This document shows positions 46,462-55,140 of a stretch of DNA of 64,000 bases, in pieces (position 1 is the first letter of the stretch; each line of letters opens with the position of its first letter). Both the position numbers and the translations under genes were made by a program. The notes beneath the pieces are model-generated. The model was not told the DNA's origin. It did no database searches and was given only the letters and a program-made list of their open reading frames with translations. The stretch covers positions 1 through 64,000 of the forward strand of contig JBGPFE010000002.1 in the NCBI GenBank assembly GCA_041483135.1, written 5' to 3'. Source of the DNA: PALSA-1004 sp041483135 (GTDB lineage: Bacteria > Pseudomonadota > Gammaproteobacteria > Burkholderiales > SG8-41).

Positions 46462-46916
46462 ACAGCATGGACATCCGCCAGATACTCGAATACCTGCCGC
46501 ACCGTTACCCGTTCCTGCTGGTGGACCGGGTGGTGTCGTGCGAGCCCGGCAAACGCGTCGTCGCGATCAAGAACGTCACCATCAACGAGCCGTTTTTCGC
46601 CGGGCACTTTCCGCATCATCCGGTGATGCCCGGCGTACTGATCATCGAAGCGCTGGCGCAGGCGGCCGCTATCCTCACGTTCTCGACACACAACCACAAG
46701 GCCGACGACACCTCGGTCTATTACTTCGTCGGCATCGACAAGGCGCGCTTCAAGAAGCCGGTGATACCCGGCGACACCCTCGAGCTGAACGCGGAAATCA
46801 AGCGCTATGCGCGGGGAATCTGGTGGTTTTCCGCGCATGCGCGCGTGGCGGACCAGGTGGTGACCGAAGCAGAACTGATGTGCACGTTGCGCTCGATCGA
46901 AAACAATAAAGCCTGA
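46458..46916 (+). CDS. fabZ: (3R)-hydroxyacyl-ACP dehydratase
   Basis: A 152-residue hot-dog-fold enzyme of fatty acid synthesis. The catalytic His is in PHRYPFLLVDRV and the catalytic Glu in FFAGHFPHHPVMPGVLIIEAL. The GTG at 46458 overlaps the lpxD stop; an ATG at 46467 gives three fewer residues. Its position between lpxD and lpxA is the standard arrangement and balances hydroxyacyl-ACP between phospholipid and lipid A. Confidence 0.96.
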   Translation: MNSMDIRQILEYLPHRYPFLLVDRVVSCEPGKRVVAIKNVTINEPFFAGHFPHHPVMPGVLIIEALAQAAAILTFSTHNHKADDTSVYYFVGIDKARFKKPVIPGDTLELNAEIKRYARGIWWFSAHARVADQVVTEAELMCTLRSIENNKA

Positions 46917-46940
46917 ACCGGGCGCTCCACGATTTCAGCA

Positions 46941-47711
46941 GTGATACATCCGACCGCAATCATTCATCCCGGCGCGCACCTCGACGATAATATCGAAATC
47001 GGCGCCTACACGGTGATCGGCGAGCACGTCGAGATCGGCGCCGGCTGCCGCATCGGTCCGCACGCAGTGATAACAGGCCACACTCGTATCGGACGCAACA
47101 ATCGCATCTATCAGTTTGCATCGCTCGGCGAAGCCCCGCAGGACAAAAAATACGCGGGCGAGCCGACCCGGCTGGAAATTGGCGAAGGCAACACCATCCG
47201 CGAGTTCTGCACATTCAATTGCGGCACAGTGCAGGATGCCGGCGTTACGCGTCTCGGCAACGGCAACTGGATCATGGCCTATGTGCATCTTGCGCACGAC
47301 TGCCGGATCGGTGATCACACCATTTTCGCGAACAACTCGCAACTGGCCGGCCACGTACACGTCGATGATTACGCTATCCTGGGAGGCTTCACCGCGGTGC
47401 ACCAGTTCTGCCATGTTGGCGCGCACAGCATGACCGCGATCGGCACCGTCGTCCTGCAGGATATCCCGCCGTTTGTAACCGCGTCCGGTAATACCGCGAA
47501 ACCTTACGGCATCAATGCCGAAGGCCTGAAACGTCGCGGCTTTGCAGCGGACACCATCACCCGCATCAAGCGTGCCTATAAAACGCTGTACAAATCGGGG
47601 CAGACGCTTGAAGAGGCCAAGCGCGAAGTTGCCAAGCAACTCCACGCTTGTCCTGAACTGCAGCTGCTGCTCGATTTTCTCAGTCAATCCACGCGTGGCA
47701 TCATCCGCTGA
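46941..47711 (+). CDS. lpxA: UDP-N-acetylglucosamine O-acyltransferase
   Basis: A 256-residue trimer catalysing the first step of lipid A synthesis. The start is GTG 46941 (MIHPTAIIHPGAHLDDNIEI). Hexapeptide repeats fill residues 1-185, with the catalytic His in AYVHLAHDCRIG and the chain-length region at GGFTAVHQFCHVGAHSMT. A C-terminal helical domain follows (SGNTAKPYGINAEGLKRRGF). lpxB overlaps its end by 17 bases. Confidence 0.96.
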   Translation: MIHPTAIIHPGAHLDDNIEIGAYTVIGEHVEIGAGCRIGPHAVITGHTRIGRNNRIYQFASLGEAPQDKKYAGEPTRLEIGEGNTIREFCTFNCGTVQDAGVTRLGNGNWIMAYVHLAHDCRIGDHTIFANNSQLAGHVHVDDYAILGGFTAVHQFCHVGAHSMTAIGTVVLQDIPPFVTASGNTAKPYGINAEGLKRRGFAADTITRIKRAYKTLYKSGQTLEEAKREVAKQLHACPELQLLLDFLSQSTRGIIR

Positions 47712-48864
47712 ACGCGAGGCGCGCCGACCCGTTATCGGCATCGTTGCCGGCGAAGCGTCCGGCGACCTGCTCGGCAGCCAGCTGATCGGCGCGCTGCGCG
47801 AGCTCAAGCCGCAGCTCGATGTTGTCGGCATCGGCGGGCCGCGCATGCAAGCCGCCGGCATGGAAGTGTGGTTTCCGCTCGAGAAACTAGCCGTGCGCGG
47901 CTATTTCGAGGTGGTCAAGCATTTTTTCGAGATCGTCGGCATCCGCCGCCAGGTGCGGCGGCGCTTCATCGCCAATCCACCGGACGTGTTCATCGGCATC
48001 GATGCGCCGGATTTCAATCTTGCCCTTGAGTTGAGCCTGAAGGCGCACGGCATACCGACAGTCCACTACGTGAGTCCGGCGATCTGGATGTGGCGCGGCG
48101 AGCGCATTCATAAAATAAAACGCGCAGTGAGCAAGATGCTGACGCTGTTTCCGTTCGAAGAGCCGCTCTACCGGCGGGCCGGCGTCGAGGTCGCATTTGT
48201 CGGCCATCCGCTCACCGACATGCTGGACCAGGTTCCGCGCCGTGCCGCCGCGCGCGAGCAACTCAAAGTGCCGCTGTCGGCGCCGGTTATCGCGTTGCTG
48301 CCGGGCAGCCGCCAAAGCGAACTTGAGCATATGGCTGACCTGTTTATCCAGACCGCGAGGAAAATCAGCGAGCGTGTGCCGGAGGCGCTGTTTCTGGTGC
48401 CGCTTGCCACGCGGGAGACGCGCGCGATGTTCGAAGCGGCGCTCTACCGCAACCAGGCAGCCGATCTGCCGCTGACGGTGCTGTTCGGACACGCGCAGGA
48501 CGCCATGTCGGCGGCCGACGTCGTGCTGGTCGCATCGGGAACCGCGACGCTCGAGGCAGCGCTGCTCGGCAAGCCGATGGTAATCACCTATAAGATGCCG
48601 GCGGCGAGCTACTGGCTGTTGCGGGGCAAAGGGTATTTGCCTTATTACGGCTTGCCCAACATTCTTGCCGGCGAGTTCGTGGTGCCGGAAATCATCCAGG
48701 ACGACGCTACGCCGCAAAACCTGAGCCAGGCCCTGCTCAATCTGCTGGGTGACGAGCCGGTGCGCATCCGTATCGAGCGCAGGTTCGGCGAAATAAGCGA
48801 TAGCCTTCTGCGCGGCGCGGCTCGGCAGGCCGCGCTGGCGGTGCTGCCTTTGCTCCGGACATGA
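47695..48864 (+). CDS. lpxB: Lipid A disaccharide synthase
   Basis: A 389-residue glycosyltransferase joining UDP-diacylglucosamine and lipid X. The GTG at 47695 is the first start giving a family-like N-terminus (RRPVIGIVAGEASGDLLGS), overlapping lpxA by 17 bases; the longer frame from 47542 is in lpxA. FIGIDAPDFNL, VHYVSPAIWMWR, FVGHPLTDML and LLPGSRQSELEH are LpxB signatures. The stop overlaps rnhB (ATGA). Confidence 0.95.
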   Translation: MASSAEREARRPVIGIVAGEASGDLLGSQLIGALRELKPQLDVVGIGGPRMQAAGMEVWFPLEKLAVRGYFEVVKHFFEIVGIRRQVRRRFIANPPDVFIGIDAPDFNLALELSLKAHGIPTVHYVSPAIWMWRGERIHKIKRAVSKMLTLFPFEEPLYRRAGVEVAFVGHPLTDMLDQVPRRAAAREQLKVPLSAPVIALLPGSRQSELEHMADLFIQTARKISERVPEALFLVPLATRETRAMFEAALYRNQAADLPLTVLFGHAQDAMSAADVVLVASGTATLEAALLGKPMVITYKMPAASYWLLRGKGYLPYYGLPNILAGEFVVPEIIQDDATPQNLSQALLNLLGDEPVRIRIERRFGEISDSLLRGAARQAALAVLPLLRT

Positions 48865-49454
48865 AGCGTCCTGCAGGACTAGACCTGCGATGCGGCGTTG
48901 ATGAGGCTGGACGCGGACCGCTGGCGGGACCGGTGTTTGCGGCGGCAGTCATACTCGGCCCCGATCACGGCATTGTCGGCCTCGACGATTCCAAGAAATT
49001 GACCGCGAGGCGGCGCGACGTGCTGGCGGTGAAGATCAAGCAGTACGCCGCCGCCTGGTCGGTGGCCAGCGCTTCGGTCGAGGAGATCGACGCTCTCAAC
49101 ATCCTGCAGGCGACGCTGCTCGCAATGCGGCGCGCGGTGGAAACGCTGACGCTGATTCCGACTGAAGTGCTGGTGGACGGCCTGTACTGCCCTGCGATAT
49201 CCCCGCCTGCGCGTGCCATCGTGCGCGGTGACAGCACAGTGGCCGAAATATCCGCTGCGTCGATTCTGGCCAAAACCGCGCGCGATGCGGCCATGCTCGA
49301 ATTGCACGCGTTGTATCCTGATTACGGATTCGACCGCCATAAAGGCTATCCGACTGCCGCGCATCTGGAAGCATTGCGTATCCATGGCGCATCCGTTATT
49401 CATCGGCGTTCATTTGCACCGGTGAGAATGCTGTTGCAGCGTGTTTCAGGCTGA
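48861..49454 (+). CDS. rnhB: Ribonuclease HII
   Basis: A 197-residue nuclease that removes single ribonucleotides and RNA primers from DNA. The first catalytic acids are in CGVDEAGRGPLAGP, with the Asp of GLDDSKKL and others in VLVDGLYCP and the late Asp within KTARDAAMLE. The ATG overlaps the lpxB stop by four bases, and its own stop overlaps the methyltransferase gene start by one (TGATG). This lpxB-rnhB-rRNA methyltransferase order is common in proteobacteria. Confidence 0.96.
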   Translation: MKRPAGLDLRCGVDEAGRGPLAGPVFAAAVILGPDHGIVGLDDSKKLTARRRDVLAVKIKQYAAAWSVASASVEEIDALNILQATLLAMRRAVETLTLIPTEVLVDGLYCPAISPPARAIVRGDSTVAEISAASILAKTARDAAMLELHALYPDYGFDRHKGYPTAAHLEALRIHGASVIHRRSFAPVRMLLQRVSG

Positions 49455-50278
49455 TGATGAGAATCAGCTCCGCCGATAATGCACGCTACAAGGCGCTGCT
49501 GAAGCTCGCGCACTCGTCGCGCGAGCGCCGCAAGCTCGGATTGTCACTGCTCGATGGCATTCATTTGATCTCCGCCTATCGTGACCACATCGGCATGCCG
49601 GAACAGGTCGTGATCAGTGTGTCGGCATCAGAGAAGCGGGAAGTTCAGGACTTGCTGACGGCGCTGCAACCGCTGGAGCCGTTGTTGTTAGCGGATGCAT
49701 TATTCGGCGCGTTATCGACCGTCGACACGCCAACCGGCGTGATTGCGACGGTCAGGACACCGCGTCCGCTGGCGATCCCGGCCGAGATCGATTCCTGTGT
49801 GATGCTGGCAGACATACAGGATCCGGGAAATCTCGGTTCCATCCTGCGCTCGGCCGCTGCCGCCGGCATCCGGCACGTGTTTCTATCGAAGCACTCGGTT
49901 CACAGCTGGTCGCCGCGCGTGCTGCGTGCCGGCATGGGAGCGCACTTCATGCTGCTGATATACGAGCAGGTCGATCTGCTGGCATTGGCGAGCGTATTCA
50001 AGGGCAAGGTGATCGCGACCAGCCATCGCGCCAGGAAGTCTGTTTTCGAAGTTGATCTCACCGGCAAGGTCGCACTGGTATTCGGCAACGAGGGGGCGGG
50101 GTTACCTCAAGCACTAACGAGCGCAATTGACGAGCTCGTGGCAATCCCTATGCCGGGACGCGTCGAGTCGCTCAATGTCGCGGCAGCGGCAGCAGTCTGT
50201 TTATTCGAACGGGTGAGACAGCTGCAAAGCGGGGTTCAGCCGCCAGCGATCAGCTGTCAGCTTGAAACCAGGCGTTGA
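49454..50278 (+). CDS. TrmH/SpoU-family RNA 2'-O-methyltransferase
   Basis: A 274-residue SPOUT enzyme. An N-terminal substrate-binding domain (about 1-95, with KLAHSSRERRKLGLSLLDG) precedes the knotted SAM domain with motifs LADIQDPGNLGSILRSAAAAG, LVFGNEGAGLPQ and IPMPGRVESLNVAAAAAVCLFE. The target RNA and base cannot be told from sequence. The final codons (QPPAISCQLETRR) are encoded inside a snap-back repeat, so the tail was probably lengthened by the repeat. Confidence 0.9.
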   Translation: MMRISSADNARYKALLKLAHSSRERRKLGLSLLDGIHLISAYRDHIGMPEQVVISVSASEKREVQDLLTALQPLEPLLLADALFGALSTVDTPTGVIATVRTPRPLAIPAEIDSCVMLADIQDPGNLGSILRSAAAAGIRHVFLSKHSVHSWSPRVLRAGMGAHFMLLIYEQVDLLALASVFKGKVIATSHRARKSVFEVDLTGKVALVFGNEGAGLPQALTSAIDELVAIPMPGRVESLNVAAAAAVCLFERVRQLQSGVQPPAISCQLETRR

Positions 50279-50326
50279 TGCGGGATGGTTCAGGCTGTGA
50301 CAGCTGAAGGCTGATAGCTGACCGCT
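50245..50326. repeat. Snap-back repeat of CAGCTGATAGCTGA units overlapping a gene end
   Basis: The left arm (50245-50263, AGCGATCAGCTGTCAGCTT) is nearly the reverse complement of the right arm (50307-50326), with one insertion and two changes. An extra GACAGCTGA copy lies just before the right arm. It spans the stop of the methyltransferase gene and reaches the stop of the minus-strand gene at 50325, so it may terminate or stabilise both transcripts. Confidence 0.65.
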
Positions 50327-50759
50327 AATAAACTCTCCTCGCCAGCTTGGCGTCGTGCAATCTGGTCGTCGCGAGCTCTTCGACCGATTTGCTGGTCGCG
50401 TCGTGATGGGGAATGCCTACCCGGCGCATCAGCGCCTCGGTCAGATCGCGCGTCGACACGCCATCGCCGTGGCTCAATGCGTAATTTACCGCCTCGATAA
50501 CTGTGGTGGTAGTTCGCGAAGTCGCTCGCGCTGTGCGGCCTGCCGCAAGGCCGGCGAGTATGTCGGCATCTGCGGCCAGGGCCGTCGCGTCATCCCGACC
50601 TCGCGAAACGGCTGATGGAGGGGCATCGAGAGTCTGTCGCTCAATCCCGACGCTGTGGTCGAAACCCGGCTCTACCTTGTGCGCGCAGCCAAAAACGCGG
50701 CGGCGCCAGGAGCAAATCGGCGCCTGACGCGTGGGTTGTAGGGCTGCCGTGTTTTCCAT
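50325..50759 (-). CDS. Hypothetical protein, uncertain
   Basis: A 144-residue frame that fills the only substantial gap in the pyrG region. The last 60 residues (TTVIEAVNYALSHGDGVSTR to ARRVY) have good GC at third positions and look helical and protein-like. The N-terminal 60 are Arg/Ala-rich and less convincing. I do not recognise a family. The ATG at 50759 lies against the pyrG promoter, and the stop lies in the repeat at 50307-50326. It could be a small real gene, a fragment, or a chance frame. Confidence 0.35.
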   Translation of the reverse strand: MENTAALQPTRQAPICSWRRRVFGCAHKVEPGFDHSVGIERQTLDAPPSAVSRGRDDATALAADADILAGLAAGRTARATSRTTTTVIEAVNYALSHGDGVSTRDLTEALMRRVGIPHHDATSKSVEELATTRLHDAKLARRVY

Positions 50760-50787
50760 TGAGCAACCCGCCGGTTTGGGCTAGAAT
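50759..50787 (+). promoter_or_regulatory. Sigma-70 promoter for pyrG
   Basis: TTGAGC (50759-50764) and TAGAAT (50782-50787) are 17 bases apart. Transcription would start near 50794, leaving a leader of about 19 bases before the pyrG ATG at 50813. No ribosome binding site stronger than GATATGAAA is visible. Confidence 0.65.
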
Positions 50788-50812
50788 GACAAAACGGCTG
50801 ATTTGATATGAA

Positions 50813-52486
50813 ATGACCAAATATATCTTTGTCACAGGTGGTGTAGTTTCCTCCCTTGGCAAAGGTATCGCTGCCGCTTCCCTCGCCGCTATCCTCGAAT
50901 CGCGCGGCCTCAAAATCTCGATGCTCAAGCTGGATCCCTATATCAACGTGGATCCCGGCACCATGAGCCCGTTCCAGCACGGCGAGGTGTTCGTCACCGA
51001 AGACGGCGCCGAAACCGACCTCGATCTCGGCCACTACGAGCGTTTCGTCAGCGCCAAGATGGGCAAACGCAACAACTTCACGACCGGCCAGATCTACGAG
51101 AGCGTGATCAAGAAGGAGCGCCGCGGCGATTACCTCGGCGGCACGGTGCAGGTGATCCCGCATATCACCGACGAGATCAAACTGTTCATCCGGCGCGGCG
51201 CGGGCGATGCCGAGGTCGCGATCGTCGAAATCGGGGGCACTGTCGGCGACATCGAATCATTGCCGTTCCTCGAAGCGATCCGCCAGATGAACATCGAGCT
51301 CGGCCGCGGCAACTGCTGCTTTATCCACCTGACCCTGGTGCCTTATATCGCCTCGGCGGGTGAAATCAAGACCAAGCCGACCCAGCACTCGGTCAAGGAG
51401 TTGCGCGAAATCGGCATCCAGCCCGACGTGCTGCTGTGCCGCGCCGACCGGCCGCTGCCTGATGACGAACGGCGCAAGATCGCGCTTTTTACCAATGTTC
51501 AGGTCGAGGCGGTGATTTCCGCGGTCGACGTCGACAGCATTTACAAGATACCTTCTATGCTGCACGCGCAGCAGCTCGACGACATCGTGTGCCGCAAACT
51601 CGAGCTTGCGCCACCGCCCGCCAATCTTGCGGCATGGGATAAGCTGGTCTATGCGCTGGAGCATCCGAACAAGACCGTCAACATCGCGCTGGTCGGCAAG
51701 TACGTCGATCTCACCGAGTCCTACAAATCGCTGTCGGAGGCGCTGATCCACGCCGGCATCCACACCGGCGCCAGGATCAAGATCCATTACATCGATTCGG
51801 AAGCAATCGAGAAAAACGGCATCGGTTGTCTTGCCAACATGGACGCCGTCCTGGTACCGGGCGGCTTCGGCAAGCGCGGGGTCGAAGGCAAAATCAAGGC
51901 GATCCGCTATGCACGCGAGAACAAGCTGCCGTATCTCGGCATCTGCCTCGGCATGCAGCTCGCGGTGATCGAATACGCGCGCAATGTGGTCGGCCTCGAA
52001 GGCGCGCACAGCACCGAATTCGAGCCCGACACGCCGCATCCGGTGATCGCGCTGATCACCGAGTGGCAGGATCGCGATGGACGCATCGAGCATCGCGATG
52101 CCAATTCTGATCTCGGCGGAACGATGCGGCTAGGCGGCCAGGAATGCCTGCTCAAATCCGGCAGCGAGGTGCGCCAGATTTACGGTGCCGATCGCATCGT
52201 CGAGCGCCATCGCCATCGTTATGAGGTGAATAATCATTATTTGCCGCGGTTGGAACAGGCGGGCATGCGGATGTCAGGCGTGTCCGTCAAGGACCAGCTG
52301 TGCGAAATGATCGAGCTGCCCGGCCATCCCTGGTTCGTCGGTTGCCAGTTTCACCCTGAATTCACGTCGACGCCGCGCAGCGGGCATCCGTTGTTCAACG
52401 CGTTCATCCGCGCCGCCTTGCGAAATGCGAAGTCTACTGGCAGCCCAGTGCCTGAAGCTGCACCCAAGCTGCAGAACATCGCGTGA
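50813..52486 (+). CDS. pyrG: CTP synthase
   Basis: A 557-residue enzyme that aminates UTP with glutamine. The amidoligase domain starts YIFVTGGVVSSLGKGIAAAS with the P-loop and continues with GGTVGDIESLPFLEAIRQM. The glutaminase domain (about 300-540) has the nucleophile Cys in LGICLGMQLAVIE and the His-Glu of the triad in CQFHPEFTSTP. A strong promoter lies just upstream. kdsA follows after six bases, so pyrG leads the pyrG-kdsA-eno-ftsB operon. Confidence 0.98.
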   Translation: MTKYIFVTGGVVSSLGKGIAAASLAAILESRGLKISMLKLDPYINVDPGTMSPFQHGEVFVTEDGAETDLDLGHYERFVSAKMGKRNNFTTGQIYESVIKKERRGDYLGGTVQVIPHITDEIKLFIRRGAGDAEVAIVEIGGTVGDIESLPFLEAIRQMNIELGRGNCCFIHLTLVPYIASAGEIKTKPTQHSVKELREIGIQPDVLLCRADRPLPDDERRKIALFTNVQVEAVISAVDVDSIYKIPSMLHAQQLDDIVCRKLELAPPPANLAAWDKLVYALEHPNKTVNIALVGKYVDLTESYKSLSEALIHAGIHTGARIKIHYIDSEAIEKNGIGCLANMDAVLVPGGFGKRGVEGKIKAIRYARENKLPYLGICLGMQLAVIEYARNVVGLEGAHSTEFEPDTPHPVIALITEWQDRDGRIEHRDANSDLGGTMRLGGQECLLKSGSEVRQIYGADRIVERHRHRYEVNNHYLPRLEQAGMRMSGVSVKDQLCEMIELPGHPWFVGCQFHPEFTSTPRSGHPLFNAFIRAALRNAKSTGSPVPEAAPKLQNIA

Positions 52487-52492
52487 AGCGCC

Positions 52493-53347
52493 ATGAAGCT
52501 CTGCGGGTTTGAAGTCGGGCTCGATAGGCCGCTATTTTTGATCGCTGGACCCTGTGCGATCGAATCGCGCCAACTCGCGCTGGATACCGCCGGGCAGCTG
52601 AAGGAAATTTGCGCTGCCGTCGGCGTCCCCTTCATCTACAAATCGTCGTTCGACAAGGCAAATAGAACATCAGGAAAATCCTTCCGCGGTATGGGGATGG
52701 AAGAAGGTCTTAAGATTCTGGATGAAGTCAAAACCAGGATTGGCGTGCCGGTTCTGACCGACGTCCACGAGATCGGGCAGGTCAAGCCCGTGGCGGCGGT
52801 GGTGGATGTACTGCAAACCCCGGCATTTCTATGCCGTCAGACCGATTTCATCCATGCCGTGGCCAGCGCCGGCAGGCCGGTCAATATCAAGAAGGGCCAG
52901 TTTCTCGCGCCGGGCGACATGAAAAACGTCGTTGCCAAGGCGCGTGAAGCAAGCGGGAATGACAACATCATGGTGTGTGAACGTGGCGCGTGCTTCGGCT
53001 ACAACAACCTGGTATCCGACATGCGCGCGCTTGCGATCATGCGCGAAACCGGCTGTCCGGTGGTGTTCGACGCCACGCATTCGGTTCAGTTGCCGGGCGG
53101 ACAGGGCACTGCAAGCGGCGGGCAACGTGAATTCGTACCGCTGCTGGCGCGCGCAGCGGTTGCGAGCGGCGTCGCCGGCGTGTTCATGGAAACGCACCCT
53201 AACCCGGAACAAGCATTGTCCGACGGCCCCAATGCCTGGCCGCTCAAACATATGAAAGCGCTGCTCGAAACGCTGCAAGCGCTCGACGCCATGGTCAAAC
53301 AACGCGGATTCGCCGAACAACTCGTCTTAGGTCAGGGAAAACAATGA
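52493..53347 (+). CDS. kdsA: 3-deoxy-D-manno-octulosonate 8-phosphate synthase
   Basis: A 284-residue TIM-barrel enzyme joining phosphoenolpyruvate and arabinose 5-phosphate for the Kdo of LPS. FLIAGPCAIESRQLAL, YKSSFDKANRTSGKSFRG and TDVHEIGQ contain the PEP and metal ligands. NIKKGQFLAPGDM and CERGACFGYNNLVSDMRAL follow. The Asn in KANRTS marks the metal-independent type. Its end overlaps eno by four bases. Confidence 0.96.
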   Translation: MKLCGFEVGLDRPLFLIAGPCAIESRQLALDTAGQLKEICAAVGVPFIYKSSFDKANRTSGKSFRGMGMEEGLKILDEVKTRIGVPVLTDVHEIGQVKPVAAVVDVLQTPAFLCRQTDFIHAVASAGRPVNIKKGQFLAPGDMKNVVAKAREASGNDNIMVCERGACFGYNNLVSDMRALAIMRETGCPVVFDATHSVQLPGGQGTASGGQREFVPLLARAAVASGVAGVFMETHPNPEQALSDGPNAWPLKHMKALLETLQALDAMVKQRGFAEQLVLGQGKQ

Positions 53348-54633
53348 GCGCGATAGTTGACGTGATTGCGCGCGAAATCCTCGATTCGCGCGGTATGCCG
53401 ACGGTGGAGGCCGACGTGCTGCTGGAGTCGGGGGTGCTCGGCCGCGCCGCAGTGCCGTCGGGCGCTTCGACCGGCAGCCGCGAGGCGATCGAGTTGCGCG
53501 ACGGCGACGAAAAACGGTATTTCGGCAAGGGCGTGCAGCGCGCGGTGGCAAATGTCAACACCGAAATCTGCGAGGCCATCATCGGGCTCGACGCGGTCGA
53601 GCAACGCTTCATCGACCAGACGCTGATCGAGCTCGACGGCACGGAAAATAAATCACGACTCGGCGCCAATGCGATTCTCGCCGTATCGCTGGCAGTGGCC
53701 AAGGCGGCTGCCGAGGAATGCGGCCTGCCATTGCACCGCTATCTTGGCGGCGCGGGGGCGATGGCGATGCCGGTGCCGATGATGAACGTGATCAACGGCG
53801 GCGTGCACGCAGACAACAGCCTGGAAATGCAGGAATTCATGATCATCCCGTTGGGACTGCCGACCTTCACCGACGCGCTTCGCTGCGGCGCCGAAGTGTT
53901 CCAGGCATTGAAACGACTGCTGAAGGACAAAGGACTGGCGACCGCGGTCGGTGACGAGGGTGGGTTCGCGCCACGGTTCGCCAATCACGAAGCCGCGTTG
54001 AAGCTGATCATCGAGGCCATTACGGCGGCTGGCTACAAACCGGGCACGGACGTTGCGCTCGGGCTCGATTGCGCGAGTTCCGGGTTCTACTCCGATGGCG
54101 AATATACGCTCGCATGCGAAGGGCGGACGCTAAAGTCAGCCGAGCTCGTCGATTTCCTCGCCATCTGGGTCGACAAATACCCGATCATCAGCATCGAGGA
54201 CGGCATGGCCGAGAACGATTGGGACGGCTGGAAGCTGCTGACCAAGCGGCTCGGCAAAAAAATCCAGCTGGTCGGCGACGATATTTTCGTCACCAATACC
54301 AGGCTCATCGAAAAGGGCATCAAAGAGGGCATCGCCAACTCGGTGCTGATCAAGGTCAATCAGATCGGCACGCTGACCGAAACGCTCGCTGCGATCGAAA
54401 TGGCCAAGCGCGCTGGCTATACGGCGGTGATATCGCACCGTTCGGGAGAAACCGAGGACACCACGATCGCCGATATTGCGGTCGCCACCAACGCGCTGCA
54501 GATCAAGACCGGCTCGCTGTCGCGTTCCGACCGGCTCGCCAAGTACAATCAATTGCTGCGCATTGAGGAAGACCTCGGCGACGCCGCCGCCTATGCCGGC
54601 CGCGGCGCGTTCTATCAACTGCGCGGAAAGTAG
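53344..54633 (+). CDS. eno: Enolase
   Basis: A 429-residue glycolytic enzyme, 2-phosphoglycerate to phosphoenolpyruvate, also a degradosome partner in some bacteria. AREILDSRGMPTVEADV opens it. GASTGSREAIELRDGD is the mobile loop. The catalytic Glu and Lys lie in GDEGGFAPRF and LIKVNQIGTLTETL, and the signature is SHRSGETEDTTIADIAVA. The ATG overlaps the kdsA stop (ATGA), and ftsB follows after 12 bases. Confidence 0.98.
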   Translation: MSAIVDVIAREILDSRGMPTVEADVLLESGVLGRAAVPSGASTGSREAIELRDGDEKRYFGKGVQRAVANVNTEICEAIIGLDAVEQRFIDQTLIELDGTENKSRLGANAILAVSLAVAKAAAEECGLPLHRYLGGAGAMAMPVPMMNVINGGVHADNSLEMQEFMIIPLGLPTFTDALRCGAEVFQALKRLLKDKGLATAVGDEGGFAPRFANHEAALKLIIEAITAAGYKPGTDVALGLDCASSGFYSDGEYTLACEGRTLKSAELVDFLAIWVDKYPIISIEDGMAENDWDGWKLLTKRLGKKIQLVGDDIFVTNTRLIEKGIKEGIANSVLIKVNQIGTLTETLAAIEMAKRAGYTAVISHRSGETEDTTIADIAVATNALQIKTGSLSRSDRLAKYNQLLRIEEDLGDAAAYAGRGAFYQLRGK

Positions 54634-54645
54634 CGCGATGCCGGC

Positions 54646-54945
54646 ATGAAACTCCTCACGCTTGCGTTGGTCACGCTGATCGCGCTGCTGCAGTATCCGC
54701 TGTGGCTGGGCAAGGGCAGCTGGCTGCGGGTGTGGGAAGTCGACCAGCAGTTGCGCGCGCAACGCGAGACCAGTCAGAAACTGCAGGCGCGCAACACGGC
54801 GCTCGATGCCGAAGTGCGCGATCTCAAGCAGGGGTACGATGCCATAGAGGAGCGCGCGCGCAGCGAACTCGGCATGGTCAAGCAGGACGAAATCTTTTTC
54901 CAGATCCTCGACGACCACCGTGCTGCCAAACCGGGCCAGCCTTGA
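54646..54945 (+). CDS. ftsB: Cell division protein FtsB
   Basis: A 99-residue bitopic protein with one membrane helix (about 3-20, LLTLALVTLIALLQYPLWLG) followed by a periplasmic coiled coil (about 30-70) and the conserved EERARSELGMVKQDEIFFQIL end, which contacts FtsL and FtsQ. The eno-ftsB order is standard. The operon appears to end here. The 195-base gap before the oxygenase operon holds a lone TATAAT at 54980-54985 without a good -35, and no clear terminator. Confidence 0.94.
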   Translation: MKLLTLALVTLIALLQYPLWLGKGSWLRVWEVDQQLRAQRETSQKLQARNTALDAEVRDLKQGYDAIEERARSELGMVKQDEIFFQILDDHRAAKPGQP

Positions 54946-55140
54946 GTAGGAAAGTGCTGCTTTTGTTGCCTCGTAACACTATAATCATTTCTTTTTGAAA
55001 CGAGTCGAAGGGGTGACTTTCCAGCTTTGTCTGAGGTCTCTTGCATTGCCATTCTTTTATTCTAATCAACAAGTTAGTACGAAATCTGTGTAACGCCTTT
55101 CAATTTCGACCCGGCACAGAATTCAATTTGAGGAGGCTCC

